Counted from the stretch's first letter, positions 1-8,277 are shown. The stretch: DNA of 64,000 nt from Chitinophaga sp. SYP-B3965 (GCF_009647655.1 NZ_WJFD01000001.1:1178001-1242000); one strand, 5' to 3'. Program-made: numbers and translations. The notes: generated by a model not told the origin, from the letters alone.

Positions 1-1
1 C

Positions 2-91
2 ATTATAACCGCATTGCTGGGTGGTATTGTGGGCGCTATCAGTGCTTTATCCGGCAGTATGTTCCGGCCGGTGCGCAAAGCCAAAAGTTAA
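2..91 (+). CDS. C-terminal end of an unidentified membrane-type protein (5' end outside window)
   Basis: One frame is open from the window edge to a TAA at 89-91. The 29 residues are glycine- and alanine-rich and hydrophobic (IITALLGGIVGAISALSG), followed by a basic tail ending RPVRKAKS. That pattern suits a final membrane-spanning helix with a positively charged cytoplasmic tail. The protein cannot be identified from so little sequence. It ends 61 bases before the next gene on the same strand, which has its own promoter-like box. Confidence 0.5.
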   Translation: MITALLGGIVGAISALSGSMFRPVRKAKS

Positions 92-140
92 AATTGATTT
101 AAACCCTCTTACGTAGCATATACCTAATAGCCTTAACGGT

Positions 141-148
141 TATTTTTG
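141..148 (+). promoter_or_regulatory. Promoter -7 box (TATTTTTG) placed for leaderless start
   Basis: The octamer matches the Bacteroidota -7 consensus TAnnTTTG. It ends exactly four bases before the ATG at 153, so the transcript would begin at or next to the start codon. No clear TTG was seen about 20 bases upstream. Confidence 0.4.
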
Positions 149-152
149 GTAT

Positions 153-2648
153 ATGACGAAACTTCTACTCCCTGCCCTGTTTGTTCTGTTGGCCGTTGAA
201 ACCCATGCCGGTATTGTACGCGGCACCGTTACCAATCAAAAAGGAGAAGCGTTGCCCTATGCCACAGTGATGATCAAAGGCACTACCAATGGTACGACGG
301 CCAATGCCACCGGCAGTTACCAGTTGGATCTGCCATCCGGCCAGTATACCATCCTCTGCCAGTATATGGGCTATAAGAAGCTGGAAAAGACCATACAGGT
401 CACTGGCGCTGTGCAGGAGTTGAACTTTGTCCTGGAGCCGGTAAGTATGCAGATCAGGGAAGTAGTGGTGAAGTCCGGTGGGGAAGATCCTGCTTATGCC
501 ATCATCCGGCAGGCTATCAAAAAGAGATCGTTCTATCAAAACCAGGTAAAAGCCTATACCTGTGACGCCTATATTAAAATGCTGGCCAAACTCCGTAATG
601 CACCCAAAAGGGTGTTCGGTCAGAAAGTGGATGCGGAGGACCTGGGATTGGATTCTACCCGCAAAGGCATTGTGGGTTTATCAGAATCCTATACCCGTTT
701 AAATTATAGGCAACCGGATATGAAGGTGGAGGTTCTTTCCTCCCGTCAGAGCGGGGGAGGTTTAGGGTTCAGTTTCCCTACTACGATCAGTTTTTATGAT
801 AATAATGTAGAGGCCATTACCTCAGACCTCGGACCGCGTGGTTTTATATCTCCCATTGCAGAAACGGCTATGCTCAATTATAAATACCGGCTGGAAGGTA
901 CTTTCCTGGACGATGGTAAACTGGTGAACAAGATCAAAGTGATCCCGCGCCGGAAATATGAACCGGTGTTTGCAGGGTACATTTATATTACGGAAGACGA
1001 TTGGCGCATACACAGCACAGACCTGATGCTTACCAGGGAATACCAGCTGGAGCTGCTGGACACACTGATAATCAGGCAAACGCATGTACCGGTGAATAAT
1101 GAAGTATGGCGTACAAAAGATCAGGTGGTATATATAGCGATGAAGATGTTAGGGTTTGATGTAACGGCTAATAACGTAAACGTATACTCGAACTATAACC
1201 TGAAACCTGTATTCCCGAAAAACTTCTTTAACAAAGTAGTGATGAGATATGAGGTGGATGCTGCTGAGCGCGAAATAAAATACTGGGATAGTATACGCCC
1301 TGTTCCGCTGGAAGCCGAGGAGCAGAAGGACTTCCGCGTGAAGGACAGTACTGCAAAGGTAAGGAGGGATTCCTCCCGCTCCCGGTATCACCTGGATTCT
1401 TTGCGTAAAAAACCGCAGCCAATAAAGGCAGATGCTGTGCTGCTGAATGGCTTCGGGCATAACTGGTATTTTAAAAGAGATAGCAGTATTGCCACGCATT
1501 CGTTACATGTTGCTTCCCTGCTCAAAGGCCTGAGTTATAATACGGTGGAAGGTGTTTCTTTAGCTGTTGCTCCATCTGTAAGCTTCAGCCTGCCGAATAA
1601 GCGATATTTACACTGGGCTAATTATATCCGGTATGGTTTCAGTAATACACATCTGAATGCTTCCACCGCATTAACCTTCTCCGGCAGCGGACAGGATGAT
1701 TTTGGTTCCCGTAACACATGGACTATAGCAGGAGGGAAGCGCATCACCCAGTTCAATAAAGAGAATCCTATCGGCCCGATCGCTAACTCATTATATACCT
1801 TACTGGCCAAGGAGAACTACCTGAAGCTGTATGAGAGCTGGTATGGCGGCCTGAACTTTAACCGCAACTTCCAGAATGCGATGAAGCTGAATGTGAACGC
1901 TACTTATGAGGACAGGATCCCGGTGGAGAACACCACGGATTATGTGCTCTTCAAAAATGCCAGCAAAACCTTCACACCCAATCATCCGGAGGAACTGGCG
2001 AACCTGCCTTTCGTAAAAGAGCAGGTACTAACGTTAACGGGTGCACTGAGTTATCAACCGGGGCAAAAATTCATTGAGTACCCTAAGTATAAACGTGCTA
2101 TTGGATCGAAGTATCCCACCTTCACGCTGATGTATACCAAAGGGTTCATTGATGCGGATTTCGACAAGTGGAAATTATCTGTGCAGGACGATATGAATTT
2201 CAAACTCTTCGGCGCCTTGTCTTATAAATTCACCACAGGTGGTTTCTTTAATAATAACAAAGTGAGTATCCCTGATCTGCAACACTTTAATGGTAACCAA
2301 ACGTTCTACAACATCAAATATGTAAACAGCTTCCAGTTAGCGCCTTATTATCAGTACAGTACGTCTGCTAATCTGTATGCTACGGGTAACATAGAACATC
2401 ATTTCAATGGTTTGCTGACGAATAAGATCCCATTGTTCAACCGGCTGAAATGGAACCTGGTAGCAGGGTCTAATGCTTTCTATGTGAACAGGAATAATAA
2501 TTATGTGGAAGTGTTTGCGGGGTTAGAAAACATCTTTAAGGTGTTGCGGGTAGATGTGGTGGCAGGGTACCAGAGCCAGTTGCCTACAAAGGTTGGGGTA
2601 AGGGTTGGGTTTGGGGGATTGCTGGGGAAGGCGTTTCAGTTTGAATAG
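153..2648 (+). CDS. DUF5686 outer-membrane protein with carboxypeptidase-like regulatory domain
   Basis: An 831-residue exported protein. Residues 1-19 form a signal peptide. Residues about 20-107 are a carboxypeptidase-D-regulatory-like beta-sandwich (GTVTNQKGEALPYATVMIKG, then ANATGSYQLDLPSG and YMGYKKLEKTI), the module that also begins SusC proteins. The rest has the look of the DUF5686 family, with many alternating beta strands and a final aromatic tail (GKAFQFE), as expected for an outer-membrane barrel. The family is common in Bacteroidota; its function is not established, although the regulatory domain is typical of surface proteins. It stands alone, with its own terminator downstream. 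The ATG at 153 is preferred because it starts the signal peptide directly. Confidence 0.85.
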   Translation: MTKLLLPALFVLLAVETHAGIVRGTVTNQKGEALPYATVMIKGTTNGTTANATGSYQLDLPSGQYTILCQYMGYKKLEKTIQVTGAVQELNFVLEPVSMQIREVVVKSGGEDPAYAIIRQAIKKRSFYQNQVKAYTCDAYIKMLAKLRNAPKRVFGQKVDAEDLGLDSTRKGIVGLSESYTRLNYRQPDMKVEVLSSRQSGGGLGFSFPTTISFYDNNVEAITSDLGPRGFISPIAETAMLNYKYRLEGTFLDDGKLVNKIKVIPRRKYEPVFAGYIYITEDDWRIHSTDLMLTREYQLELLDTLIIRQTHVPVNNEVWRTKDQVVYIAMKMLGFDVTANNVNVYSNYNLKPVFPKNFFNKVVMRYEVDAAEREIKYWDSIRPVPLEAEEQKDFRVKDSTAKVRRDSSRSRYHLDSLRKKPQPIKADAVLLNGFGHNWYFKRDSSIATHSLHVASLLKGLSYNTVEGVSLAVAPSVSFSLPNKRYLHWANYIRYGFSNTHLNASTALTFSGSGQDDFGSRNTWTIAGGKRITQFNKENPIGPIANSLYTLLAKENYLKLYESWYGGLNFNRNFQNAMKLNVNATYEDRIPVENTTDYVLFKNASKTFTPNHPEELANLPFVKEQVLTLTGALSYQPGQKFIEYPKYKRAIGSKYPTFTLMYTKGFIDADFDKWKLSVQDDMNFKLFGALSYKFTTGGFFNNNKVSIPDLQHFNGNQTFYNIKYVNSFQLAPYYQYSTSANLYATGNIEHHFNGLLTNKIPLFNRLKWNLVAGSNAFYVNRNNNYVEVFAGLENIFKVLRVDVVAGYQSQLPTKVGVRVGFGGLLGKAFQFE

Positions 2649-2734
2649 ATAATATGGATGCTTTATTCGCAATTGGTGCTGCGGTACCGGCGATCAAATC
2701 ATTACGATATATTCTTACCAGAAGAATAAAATAG

Positions 2735-2773
2735 AAGGGGCCGTATCAAAAGTATGATGCGGCCCCTTTTTAT
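2735..2773 (+). terminator. Intrinsic terminator after the DUF5686 gene
   Basis: Nine-base arms AAGGGGCCG (2735-2743) and CGGCCCCTT (2760-2768) are followed by a T-rich tract. It lies 86 bases after the DUF5686 stop codon. Confidence 0.85.
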
Positions 2774-2854
2774 TCGGGTACCTGATGGAGGCATGCCATC
2801 ATTTATGCAATTCTCCGGGCTATCTTTTATTTTTCATACAACCCCTGCTATTTT

Positions 2855-3736
2855 CTAACCTTGTGCTGCATAAACGGCAGCAAATTCCTTTGCGAAGTCG
2901 GCCAGTTTGGTATTTCCCCAGGTGGTGGGCTTAAAGTCTTCATATAATTTCCCGCTGTTGATGGCATTGCCCATTTCTACATAAGCGGCTGCAATAGCTT
3001 CTGGCATACCGGCGGCGGTCATGCCTGCAAATGCTTCTGCATCACTGAATTGGACCCAGGGGAGTGCTGGTTTACCGATGGCAGTGCCCAGTGTCTTTAC
3101 GACTTCAGTCATCTCCTGTTCATCACTCACAACGTATTGGTGGCTTTTTCCTTCAAATGGGGTTTGCAGTTCCTGAGCAGCAATAACTGCAATATCTCTT
3201 GGATGTACCATCACCAGTTTGGTCTTTTCTCCGTAATTATTACCCATTATTCCCATGTTTTTGATAAGCCCTATATCGAAGAAGAAATTGATATAGAAGA
3301 TACCTGCCCGTAAATGTTTTACGGCTACACCGTCCAGGGAGTTCAGTGTCTGTTCTACATCGTAAAGTCCTGTAATGGGGCCGGTGCCTTCGGGCAGATG
3401 GGCGCCAATGCTGCTTAGGTTTACCACCCGTTTCACGCCGGCAGCCTTTATGGCTTCCTGGTAGTTTTTACCCGTTTGGGCCATGTATTGCCTGATATGG
3501 GGGGCACCAAAGTTTGGTGGCACCATGGTGTAAATGGCATCGGCGCCGGTAAAGGCGTCTGTCAGGAAAGCAACGTCTGAAACCGAACCGATAGCTGGTT
3601 TGGCGCCTAACGCTGTTATATCATCTGCCTTCTTTGGGTCACTGCTGATAATGGTGACTTCATGGCCGTTTTTAATCAGTATTTCAGCAAGCGGTTTACT
3701 GATGTTGCCGAGCGAACCTGTTATTGTAATTTTCAT
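2855..3736 (-). CDS. NmrA-like NAD(P)-binding protein, quinone-oxidoreductase (QorB/YtfG) type
   Basis: A 293-residue Rossmann-fold protein. The N-terminus has the beta-alpha-beta nucleotide motif ITGSLGNIS (GxxGxxS, G7 and G10) and then a second strand VTIISSDPKKADD, typical of NmrA-like atypical SDR proteins. The middle contains VKRVVNLSSIGAH, the strand after which the SDR catalytic Tyr/Lys is often missing, as here. Family members reduce quinones with NADPH or act as redox sensors; the exact substrate cannot be read from sequence. The gene is divergent from an HxlR regulator, the same pairing as E. coli ytfG/ytfH, which suggests that the regulator controls it and that it responds to electrophile or quinone stress. 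Its promoter box ends four bases before the ATG. Confidence 0.82.
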   Translation of the reverse strand: MKITITGSLGNISKPLAEILIKNGHEVTIISSDPKKADDITALGAKPAIGSVSDVAFLTDAFTGADAIYTMVPPNFGAPHIRQYMAQTGKNYQEAIKAAGVKRVVNLSSIGAHLPEGTGPITGLYDVEQTLNSLDGVAVKHLRAGIFYINFFFDIGLIKNMGIMGNNYGEKTKLVMVHPRDIAVIAAQELQTPFEGKSHQYVVSDEQEMTEVVKTLGTAIGKPALPWVQFSDAEAFAGMTAAGMPEAIAAAYVEMGNAINSGKLYEDFKPTTWGNTKLADFAKEFAAVYAAQG

Positions 3737-3754
3737 AATGCAAAGCTATATTTG
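3724..3754 (+). promoter_or_regulatory. Promoter for the HxlR-family regulator
   Basis: TTG at 3724-3726, a 20-base spacer and TATATTTG at 3747-3754 match the Bacteroidota promoter pattern. The two divergent promoters overlap, so polymerase can probably use only one at a time. Confidence 0.6.
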
Positions 3755-3771
3755 TACAAACTTAATTACAA
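3741..3771 (-). promoter_or_regulatory. Promoter for the NmrA-like gene
   Basis: On the - strand a TTG (3771-3769), a 20-base spacer, and TAGCTTTG (3748-3741) match the Bacteroidota -33/-7 pattern. The -7 box ends four bases before the start codon, so the transcript is predicted to be leaderless. Confidence 0.6.
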
Positions 3772-3772
3772 G

Positions 3773-3792
3773 TACCTACCCGAAAGTAAGTA
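3773..3792. promoter_or_regulatory. Probable HxlR operator (inverted repeat TACCTAC-N6-GTAAGTA)
   Basis: An imperfect inverted repeat, TACCTAC, six bases, GTAAGTA, sits just before the hxlR-like ATG at 3796 and downstream of both promoters' cores. TAC/GTA-arm inverted repeats of this size are typical binding sites of HxlR-family repressors. This is an inference from form and position. Confidence 0.5.
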
Positions 3793-3795
3793 GCC

Positions 3796-4170
3796 ATGAC
3801 GAAAGTAAAAGAACAATCAACCCTGCATCAAAATAAAGGTATTGCTGAAATAACCTGCCCCATAACTTATGTAATGAATAAGATAGGGGGCCATTGGAAA
3901 CCGATCATATTGTATTACCTGATGAGTGGGCCTAAACGTTACAGTGAACTGAGGCGGTCAATACCTGCTATTACGGAGAAGATGTTAGCGCAGCACCTGA
4001 AGCAATTGAAAGAAGATAACCTGATCAACAGGAAAGTGGAACAGGAGATGCCACCGATAACTATTTATAGCCTCACACCATCGGCCGAGCTATTAAGCCC
4101 TGTGCTCCTGGCCATGGCAGACTGGGCTATTAAAGACAGTGGGTTGTATAAAGACATGGAGTGCCAATAA
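3796..4170 (+). CDS. HxlR-family winged-helix transcriptional regulator
   Basis: At 124 residues this is a full-length HxlR domain. The signature is clear: CPITYVMNKIGGHWKPIIL near the N-terminus with the conserved Cys21, then RYSELRRSIPAITEKMLAQH (recognition helix) and the wing. In related regulators (HypR, YodB, QorR) the N-terminal Cys senses thiol-reactive compounds. The divergent partner is an NmrA-like oxidoreductase, and an inverted repeat lies directly in front of this gene, so autorepression plus control of the neighbour is likely. A bidirectional terminator follows at once. Confidence 0.9.
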   Translation: MTKVKEQSTLHQNKGIAEITCPITYVMNKIGGHWKPIILYYLMSGPKRYSELRRSIPAITEKMLAQHLKQLKEDNLINRKVEQEMPPITIYSLTPSAELLSPVLLAMADWAIKDSGLYKDMECQ

Positions 4171-4200
4171 AAAACGAGGCTTTCAGGGCCTCGTTTTTTT
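4171..4200. terminator. Bidirectional terminator between hxlR-like gene and the trypsin/PDZ gene
   Basis: Arms AACGAGGC (4173-4180) and GCCTCGTT (4188-4195) are bordered by an A-run on the left and a T-run on the right, so it can stop both converging transcripts. Confidence 0.9.
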
Positions 4201-4201
4201 A

Positions 4202-5779
4202 CTAGTGGATATTTATAAAGGCCCAAACTACTTCTGAAGGTATCACCAGCGTGCTGGTACGGCTAAACCTGGCTATATTAATTCCCATAAAATTACCGGC
4301 TGCATCAAACACAGGCCCGCCGCACTGGCTGGGTGTTAAGATGGCGTCGTGCGCAAAGAGCCGGGTGAAACCATCTCTGCGGTAGCTTTTGCCACCGGCG
4401 AACATTTCTGCAGGATGATGGCCTGGTGTGGGGATTGGCTTTTCGTCCAGCATGATCTGTTTTGTATAAACGGTTCCTTCTCTTTTCAGGCTGATGGTAA
4501 TGGTATCGTTTGGCCAATACTTTTGCAGTGTAGCGCCAAACTCTTCCGCTTTGCTGAATGTGATGCCGTTAATGCTGATCACTTCATCGCCCACCTTAAG
4601 ATCGTTGGCGGCGGCAGGAGAGTTTTTGCGTATGAACGTGATCAGCAATGGCCCGTTTTTAATGGCGATGGAAGCGCCCAAAAAACCGGTGCTATTGATC
4701 CTGGGCAGGCTGAATGGTAAAGTGCCTACTACGCTGATAGCGTTAGCGGTATCTAATCGCGGGCTTACCAGGAATTGGCCGAGCTGTTTAAAAGATATAC
4801 TGTCTGGTTTTGCTTTTGTGAGTGTAATGCCGTCTTGCAAAGGCGCTTCTATTTTTAGCAGCACGAGGTCATTTTCTCTGTCGCGGCGTATAATGGAAGC
4901 TTTTCTCTGGTTGATGAGCGGCTCATTTCCTACCATAGAACTTTTGCTTACAACATAAGCGTTGGCGAACGCTGTTCCGTAAATCTTTTCTTCTTTACCT
5001 TTTATCATGCTGGTAATGAGGACGCAGGCGTTTTTAGTATTGCTTTCAATGGGGGTATATGTTTGCAGTTGTATTTGATCTTTGCCTATGGGATCTTCAA
5101 CAGCAGGCAGCGCATTGAATTTCTTTGCTTCGGCCAGTGCCGTTTTGTACTTACGGTAAAGGTCTACCGGTATTTCGAAATTTTCAGATTCTGAGATAGT
5201 AATCGCGCTGTGTATGCCAATTACCCTTCCCAACTCATCAAACAGCGGCCCGCCGGAATCACCGGGTTCCATTGCACAGGTGGATTGTAAAAAGCCACGT
5301 TTATTACCGAGACTGGTGATGATCCCAAAACGTACACCGGGCAGGTGTTGGTTCAGTGTTTCAGGATAGGCTATGCTGATGCAGGGCTGGTTGAGTTTTA
5401 AGGAAGAGGAGTAACCCATCTCTGCATACGGCCATGTACCGGGTGTAATGATCTTCATCATAGACACATCTGGTATGGTGGGATCATCCGCCATCTCTAT
5501 TTTGCCGAGCGCCAGGGCAATGGCTACCTTACCATCCGGGAACATTACTTTGTATGTTTTACCGGGCGTGGAAGTATGTGCAGCAGTGAGGATATCGCCC
5601 TGGGGGCTTACTACTACTGCGCTGAACTGGGCACTCATTTGTTGTTTGGAACTTGTGTCGTAACCCCACATGCGCACGCTGGCCGGCCAGGCTTTTTCTA
5701 TCGCTTTATGTATGTTTTGGCCGTAAGTGTTGGCGGAGATAATGGTCAGACAAATAACCAGCAGCCTGGATCTTTTCAT
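4202..5779 (-). CDS. Exported trypsin-like serine protease with PDZ domain and a degenerate second protease unit
   Basis: A 525-residue protein with a signal peptide (residues 1-20, cleavage after TYG). Residues about 30-205 form a chymotrypsin-fold protease with a complete triad: His68 in LTAAHT, Asp104 in IPDVSMM and Ser175 in PGDSGGP. A second unit begins near residue 250. There the His position reads YVVSKSSMVG (no His), the Asp remains (ENDLVLLKI, D304), and the nucleophile motif is SQCGGP with Cys486 where Ser belongs. A PDZ domain (about 365-440, LKVGDEVISINGITF) is inserted before that Cys motif. Known HtrA proteins are periplasmic quality-control proteases with one protease domain followed by PDZ; this arrangement is different. 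The second unit is probably non-catalytic, perhaps for substrate or partner binding. The gene has its own short promoter region and terminator. Confidence 0.82.
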   Translation of the reverse strand: MKRSRLLVICLTIISANTYGQNIHKAIEKAWPASVRMWGYDTSSKQQMSAQFSAVVVSPQGDILTAAHTSTPGKTYKVMFPDGKVAIALALGKIEMADDPTIPDVSMMKIITPGTWPYAEMGYSSSLKLNQPCISIAYPETLNQHLPGVRFGIITSLGNKRGFLQSTCAMEPGDSGGPLFDELGRVIGIHSAITISESENFEIPVDLYRKYKTALAEAKKFNALPAVEDPIGKDQIQLQTYTPIESNTKNACVLITSMIKGKEEKIYGTAFANAYVVSKSSMVGNEPLINQRKASIIRRDRENDLVLLKIEAPLQDGITLTKAKPDSISFKQLGQFLVSPRLDTANAISVVGTLPFSLPRINSTGFLGASIAIKNGPLLITFIRKNSPAAANDLKVGDEVISINGITFSKAEEFGATLQKYWPNDTITISLKREGTVYTKQIMLDEKPIPTPGHHPAEMFAGGKSYRRDGFTRLFAHDAILTPSQCGGPVFDAAGNFMGINIARFSRTSTLVIPSEVVWAFINIH

Positions 5780-5796
5780 ATAGCAAATAAAATTAA

Positions 5797-5828
5797 AAGT
5801 CCCGGCTGATTGACCAGCCGGGGCTTTT
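5797..5828 (-). terminator. Terminator after the first TlpA-family gene
   Basis: Arms CCCGGCTG (5801-5808) and CAGCCGGG (5815-5822), bordered on the - strand by a T-rich tract (5800-5791). It separates the TlpA gene from the protease gene, so the latter needs its own promoter; TTTATTTG at 5791-5784, four bases before its ATG, is a weak candidate. Confidence 0.8.
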
Positions 5829-5846
5829 GCTTTAATAAGGGAAGGA

Positions 5847-6989
5847 TTAGTTTTTAAAGATCTCTGCGAGTTTCTCGTTCAGTTTCTCACCACGTACATC
5901 CGTTGCAATGATCTTTCCATCTCTGTCAATGAGGTAACAGGCGGGTACACCTCTTACGCCATACAGGCGGCCTGCAGCGTTGCTCCAGCCTTTCAGGTCA
6001 GATACGTGCAGCCAGGGAAGGCCATCTTGTGCAATGGCTTCTACCCATGGTTCTTTTTTGGAATCCAGGGATACGGAGAGGATCTCAAAACCTTTGTCTT
6101 TATAGATCTTATACTGTTTCAGCATGTTGGGATTCTCTGCACGGCAGGGACTGCACCAGCTTGCCCAAAAGTCCAGCAATACTACTTTGCCTTTGAGATC
6201 AGTAAGTGAAAGTGGTTTATCGTTTACATCGTTCTGGGTAAAGGCGGGAGCCGGTTTGCCAACAGCAGTGAGTTTCTCTGCATTGATGCGCTGTTGCAGT
6301 TCCTTTGCCATATCCATTTTTTGCAGGTCTTTGTTCAGGCTGCTGAGGATGGTTTGTGCAGTGGCCATGTCAGTATAGGAGCCTGCTGCTTCAGACAGTG
6401 CTACCAGGGAAAAGAAGGAGTTAGGATTAGTTTTGGCGAATTCCACCATTTTCAGTCCTCTCTGTTTTCTTAATTCCGTTTGTTTAGCATTGAGGGCCTT
6501 CATGAACTCCTCGTCTCTTTTATCTTCAGGGGATGCTTCTGCATACTCTTTCTGGTACATAGCCGTTAGCTCCATGATGGAGCCACCGATCTTTTTGTTA
6601 AAGGCAGTATGCTCATCGTATATTTTGGAACCTTTCCAGGCCGCGTTGCTTAAAGAGTCTTTGGATGTTACTTTGATCTGTTCCGGTCCGAAATAAAAGT
6701 AGATCACATCGGCACCAGGGGAGTAAATGGAAAAAGGTTTGCCTTTTCCTTCATGGTCCAGGGACATGCGGGCGGTAGTTTGCCCGGTAATGAAACCTTT
6801 AAATGTAAATACACCGTTCACCACGGAGGCAGAGTCTTCCTTACCTTTTCCGTTGGTATCAGAATAATCAATATATACTTTGGCCGGTTTATCCAGTTTG
6901 CCGATGTTGCCGGTGATGGTGAAGTTAGGTGTTTGTGCAAAAGCCGCCACCGGAGCGAATACTGATAAAAGTAAGAAGCTGAATTTCAT
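5847..6989 (-). CDS. TlpA-family thiol-disulfide oxidoreductase with N-terminal DUF4369
   Basis: A 380-residue exported protein: signal peptide 1-18 (cleavage after AFA), DUF4369 beta-domain at about 22-110 (FTITGNIGKLDKPAKVYIDY), a helical linker, then a thioredoxin-fold AhpC/TSA-Redoxin domain from about 243. The active site is WASWCSPCRAE with Cys279 and Cys282, and the cis-Pro loop is GVPACYLID. Such proteins sit in the periplasm, usually membrane- or lipid-anchored, and reduce or isomerise disulfides, often for cytochrome maturation or for proteins of the envelope. It is monocistronic here. A clear homologue (24459-25601) occurs inside the SusCD operon, with the same domain order and the same TQNDVNDKP stretch. 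Confidence 0.9.
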   Translation of the reverse strand: MKFSFLLLSVFAPVAAFAQTPNFTITGNIGKLDKPAKVYIDYSDTNGKGKEDSASVVNGVFTFKGFITGQTTARMSLDHEGKGKPFSIYSPGADVIYFYFGPEQIKVTSKDSLSNAAWKGSKIYDEHTAFNKKIGGSIMELTAMYQKEYAEASPEDKRDEEFMKALNAKQTELRKQRGLKMVEFAKTNPNSFFSLVALSEAAGSYTDMATAQTILSSLNKDLQKMDMAKELQQRINAEKLTAVGKPAPAFTQNDVNDKPLSLTDLKGKVVLLDFWASWCSPCRAENPNMLKQYKIYKDKGFEILSVSLDSKKEPWVEAIAQDGLPWLHVSDLKGWSNAAGRLYGVRGVPACYLIDRDGKIIATDVRGEKLNEKLAEIFKN

Positions 6990-7046
6990 GTAATTGCTGG
7001 TTTTTTAAGACTATCTATAATGATAAAGCAGCATTACACGATTTTC

Positions 7047-7832
7047 TTAGCGTTTTTCGGCTATAAATTTTAATAACAGGGGAAAAGCGGGTGCCGTCAT
7101 ATTATGGCCAAAGCCCTGCAACTCATACAGGGTAGTTTGCTTATGCCCTGCCAGCTTCATCATGCGGGCCCAGTAGGCGTTTTCTTCATACCGGCCTAAC
7201 ATTTCCATCTCCCGGTCGCCCGTGATCAGCAATACCGGTGGGGCGTCTGCTCTTACATGGAAAAGCGGTGCGTATTTATCTATAGTGGGCTGAATGTCTT
7301 TTATGCCCTGTTCCTGGCGGATGGTAAAATGGGTGATGGCCTGTGCACTCATGGAAATAAGGCCGGCTATCCTGTTGGCATCTATCTGGTATCTGGCGAG
7401 GTATTCCTTGTTGAGGGTGACCATAGCGCCCAGATAAGCCCCGGCGGAATGGCCGGATATAAAGATCCTGTTCGTATCTCCATTATATGCTGCTACGTGT
7501 TTAAAGGTCCAGGCAATGGCTGCGGCCGCATCTTCAATATAAGCCGGTGCCTTTACTTTGGGGGAGAGGCGGTATTTAACTCCGATAATAACCAGGCCTT
7601 TTCCTTTTAAAGCCGCAGGGATCTCTTTGTCACCCCCGGTAATGCCGCCGCCGTGGAACCAGACTACCGTGGGGGCATTTTTGATATTGGTGGGATAGTA
7701 CACGTCCAGCACACATTGCTGGTCCATATAGCTGTCTGTGGATTTTGTATAATAATGAATGTTCTCTTTGGTGGTGTAGTCCTGCCCCAATGTGAAACAG
7801 GGGAGTAACAGCAGTAATAATAGTTGTTTCAT
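7047..7832 (-). CDS. Secreted alpha/beta-hydrolase (esterase/lipase-like)
   Basis: A 261-residue protein with a signal peptide (residues 1-16, ending TLGQ). The oxyanion motif HGGG is at 60-63, the nucleophile elbow GHSAG has Ser129, the acid is probably Asp206 (ITGDRE) and the base His243 (GFGHN). The layout is that of the HSL/BD-FAE-like carboxylesterase group, which act on small acyl esters or on acetyl and feruloyl groups of polysaccharides. The real substrate is unknown. A strong hairpin terminator ends only 16 bases before its start codon, so it is either transcribed by partial read-through from the small gene upstream or has a promoter buried in the hairpin region. Confidence 0.85.
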   Translation of the reverse strand: MKQLLLLLLLPCFTLGQDYTTKENIHYYTKSTDSYMDQQCVLDVYYPTNIKNAPTVVWFHGGGITGGDKEIPAALKGKGLVIIGVKYRLSPKVKAPAYIEDAAAAIAWTFKHVAAYNGDTNRIFISGHSAGAYLGAMVTLNKEYLARYQIDANRIAGLISMSAQAITHFTIRQEQGIKDIQPTIDKYAPLFHVRADAPPVLLITGDREMEMLGRYEENAYWARMMKLAGHKQTTLYELQGFGHNMTAPAFPLLLKFIAEKR

Positions 7833-7846
7833 AAGTGAAAGCCCAT

Positions 7847-7887
7847 AAAAAAACGAGGCCTTGTAAGGTACCTCGTTTTTTATATTT
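7847..7887. terminator. Strong hairpin terminator directly upstream of the esterase gene
   Basis: Outer arms AAAAACGAGG (7849-7858) and CCTCGTTTTT (7871-7880) enclose inner arms CCTT (7859-7862) and AAGG (7865-7868). A-runs and T-runs flank both sides, so it can act in both directions. On the - strand it ends the small gene at 7922-8065. Confidence 0.85.
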
Positions 7888-7921
7888 TTTAATTGCTTGC
7901 CAGGATATAGTTGAAAATAAC

Positions 7922-8065
7922 TTAGTAGCGTGCTACTCTTCTCTTTTCACCCCTTGCCTGGGAGTTTCTGGAGGTTTTTGGACTTCCACCAAAAAAATAA
8001 GCGGCTAACCGATAAGCCCACAAACCAATGATCACAGCGAAGAAGTAGAAAACGTAGATACTCAT
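7922..8065 (-). CDS. Small single-pass membrane protein, function unknown
   Basis: A 47-residue product read from the ATG at 8065. Residues 2-25 form one hydrophobic, aromatic helix (SIYVFYFFAVIIGLWAYRL), then a linker AAYFFGGSPKTS and a strongly basic tail ending GEKRRVARY. The longer frame start (8143) adds a segment with no protein-like character, so the internal ATG is preferred. The arrangement resembles the small DUF4834-type membrane proteins of Bacteroidota, but this match is uncertain. It is followed by a strong terminator and precedes the esterase gene. Confidence 0.5.
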   Translation of the reverse strand: MSIYVFYFFAVIIGLWAYRLAAYFFGGSPKTSRNSQARGEKRRVARY

Positions 8066-8231
8066 ATAAATTCTATTTAAGGGGGTCAGGAAATATTGCA
8101 TTCCGCACTGTCCATTTGTGTTAATACTATCACAATATTCCAATAGCGTGCCACATTTTTTTGTGGCAGAACCTATGCAAAAAGCTTATAAATGGTAAAT
8201 ATTAATAAATTGTTATGATTCCCAATGGGTT

Positions 8232-8259
8232 AGAAACTACCTGAAATTAGGTAGTTTCT
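8232..8259. promoter_or_regulatory. Perfect 11-base inverted repeat upstream of trhO (candidate operator)
   Basis: AGAAACTACCT and AGGTAGTTTCT are perfect reverse complements separated by six bases. No T-run follows, so it is not a terminator. It covers the expected -33 region of the TAACTTTG box at 8278-8285, which is where a repressor would bind. Confidence 0.45.
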
Positions 8260-8277
8260 GTGGATAAGATTTTTCTG

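Noticed and set aside
2653-2733. A 26-codon frame (MDALFAIGAAVPAIKSLRYI...) between the DUF5686 gene and its terminator
   Set aside because: Too short, no ribosome-binding site or conservation evidence; may be chance or a degraded end.
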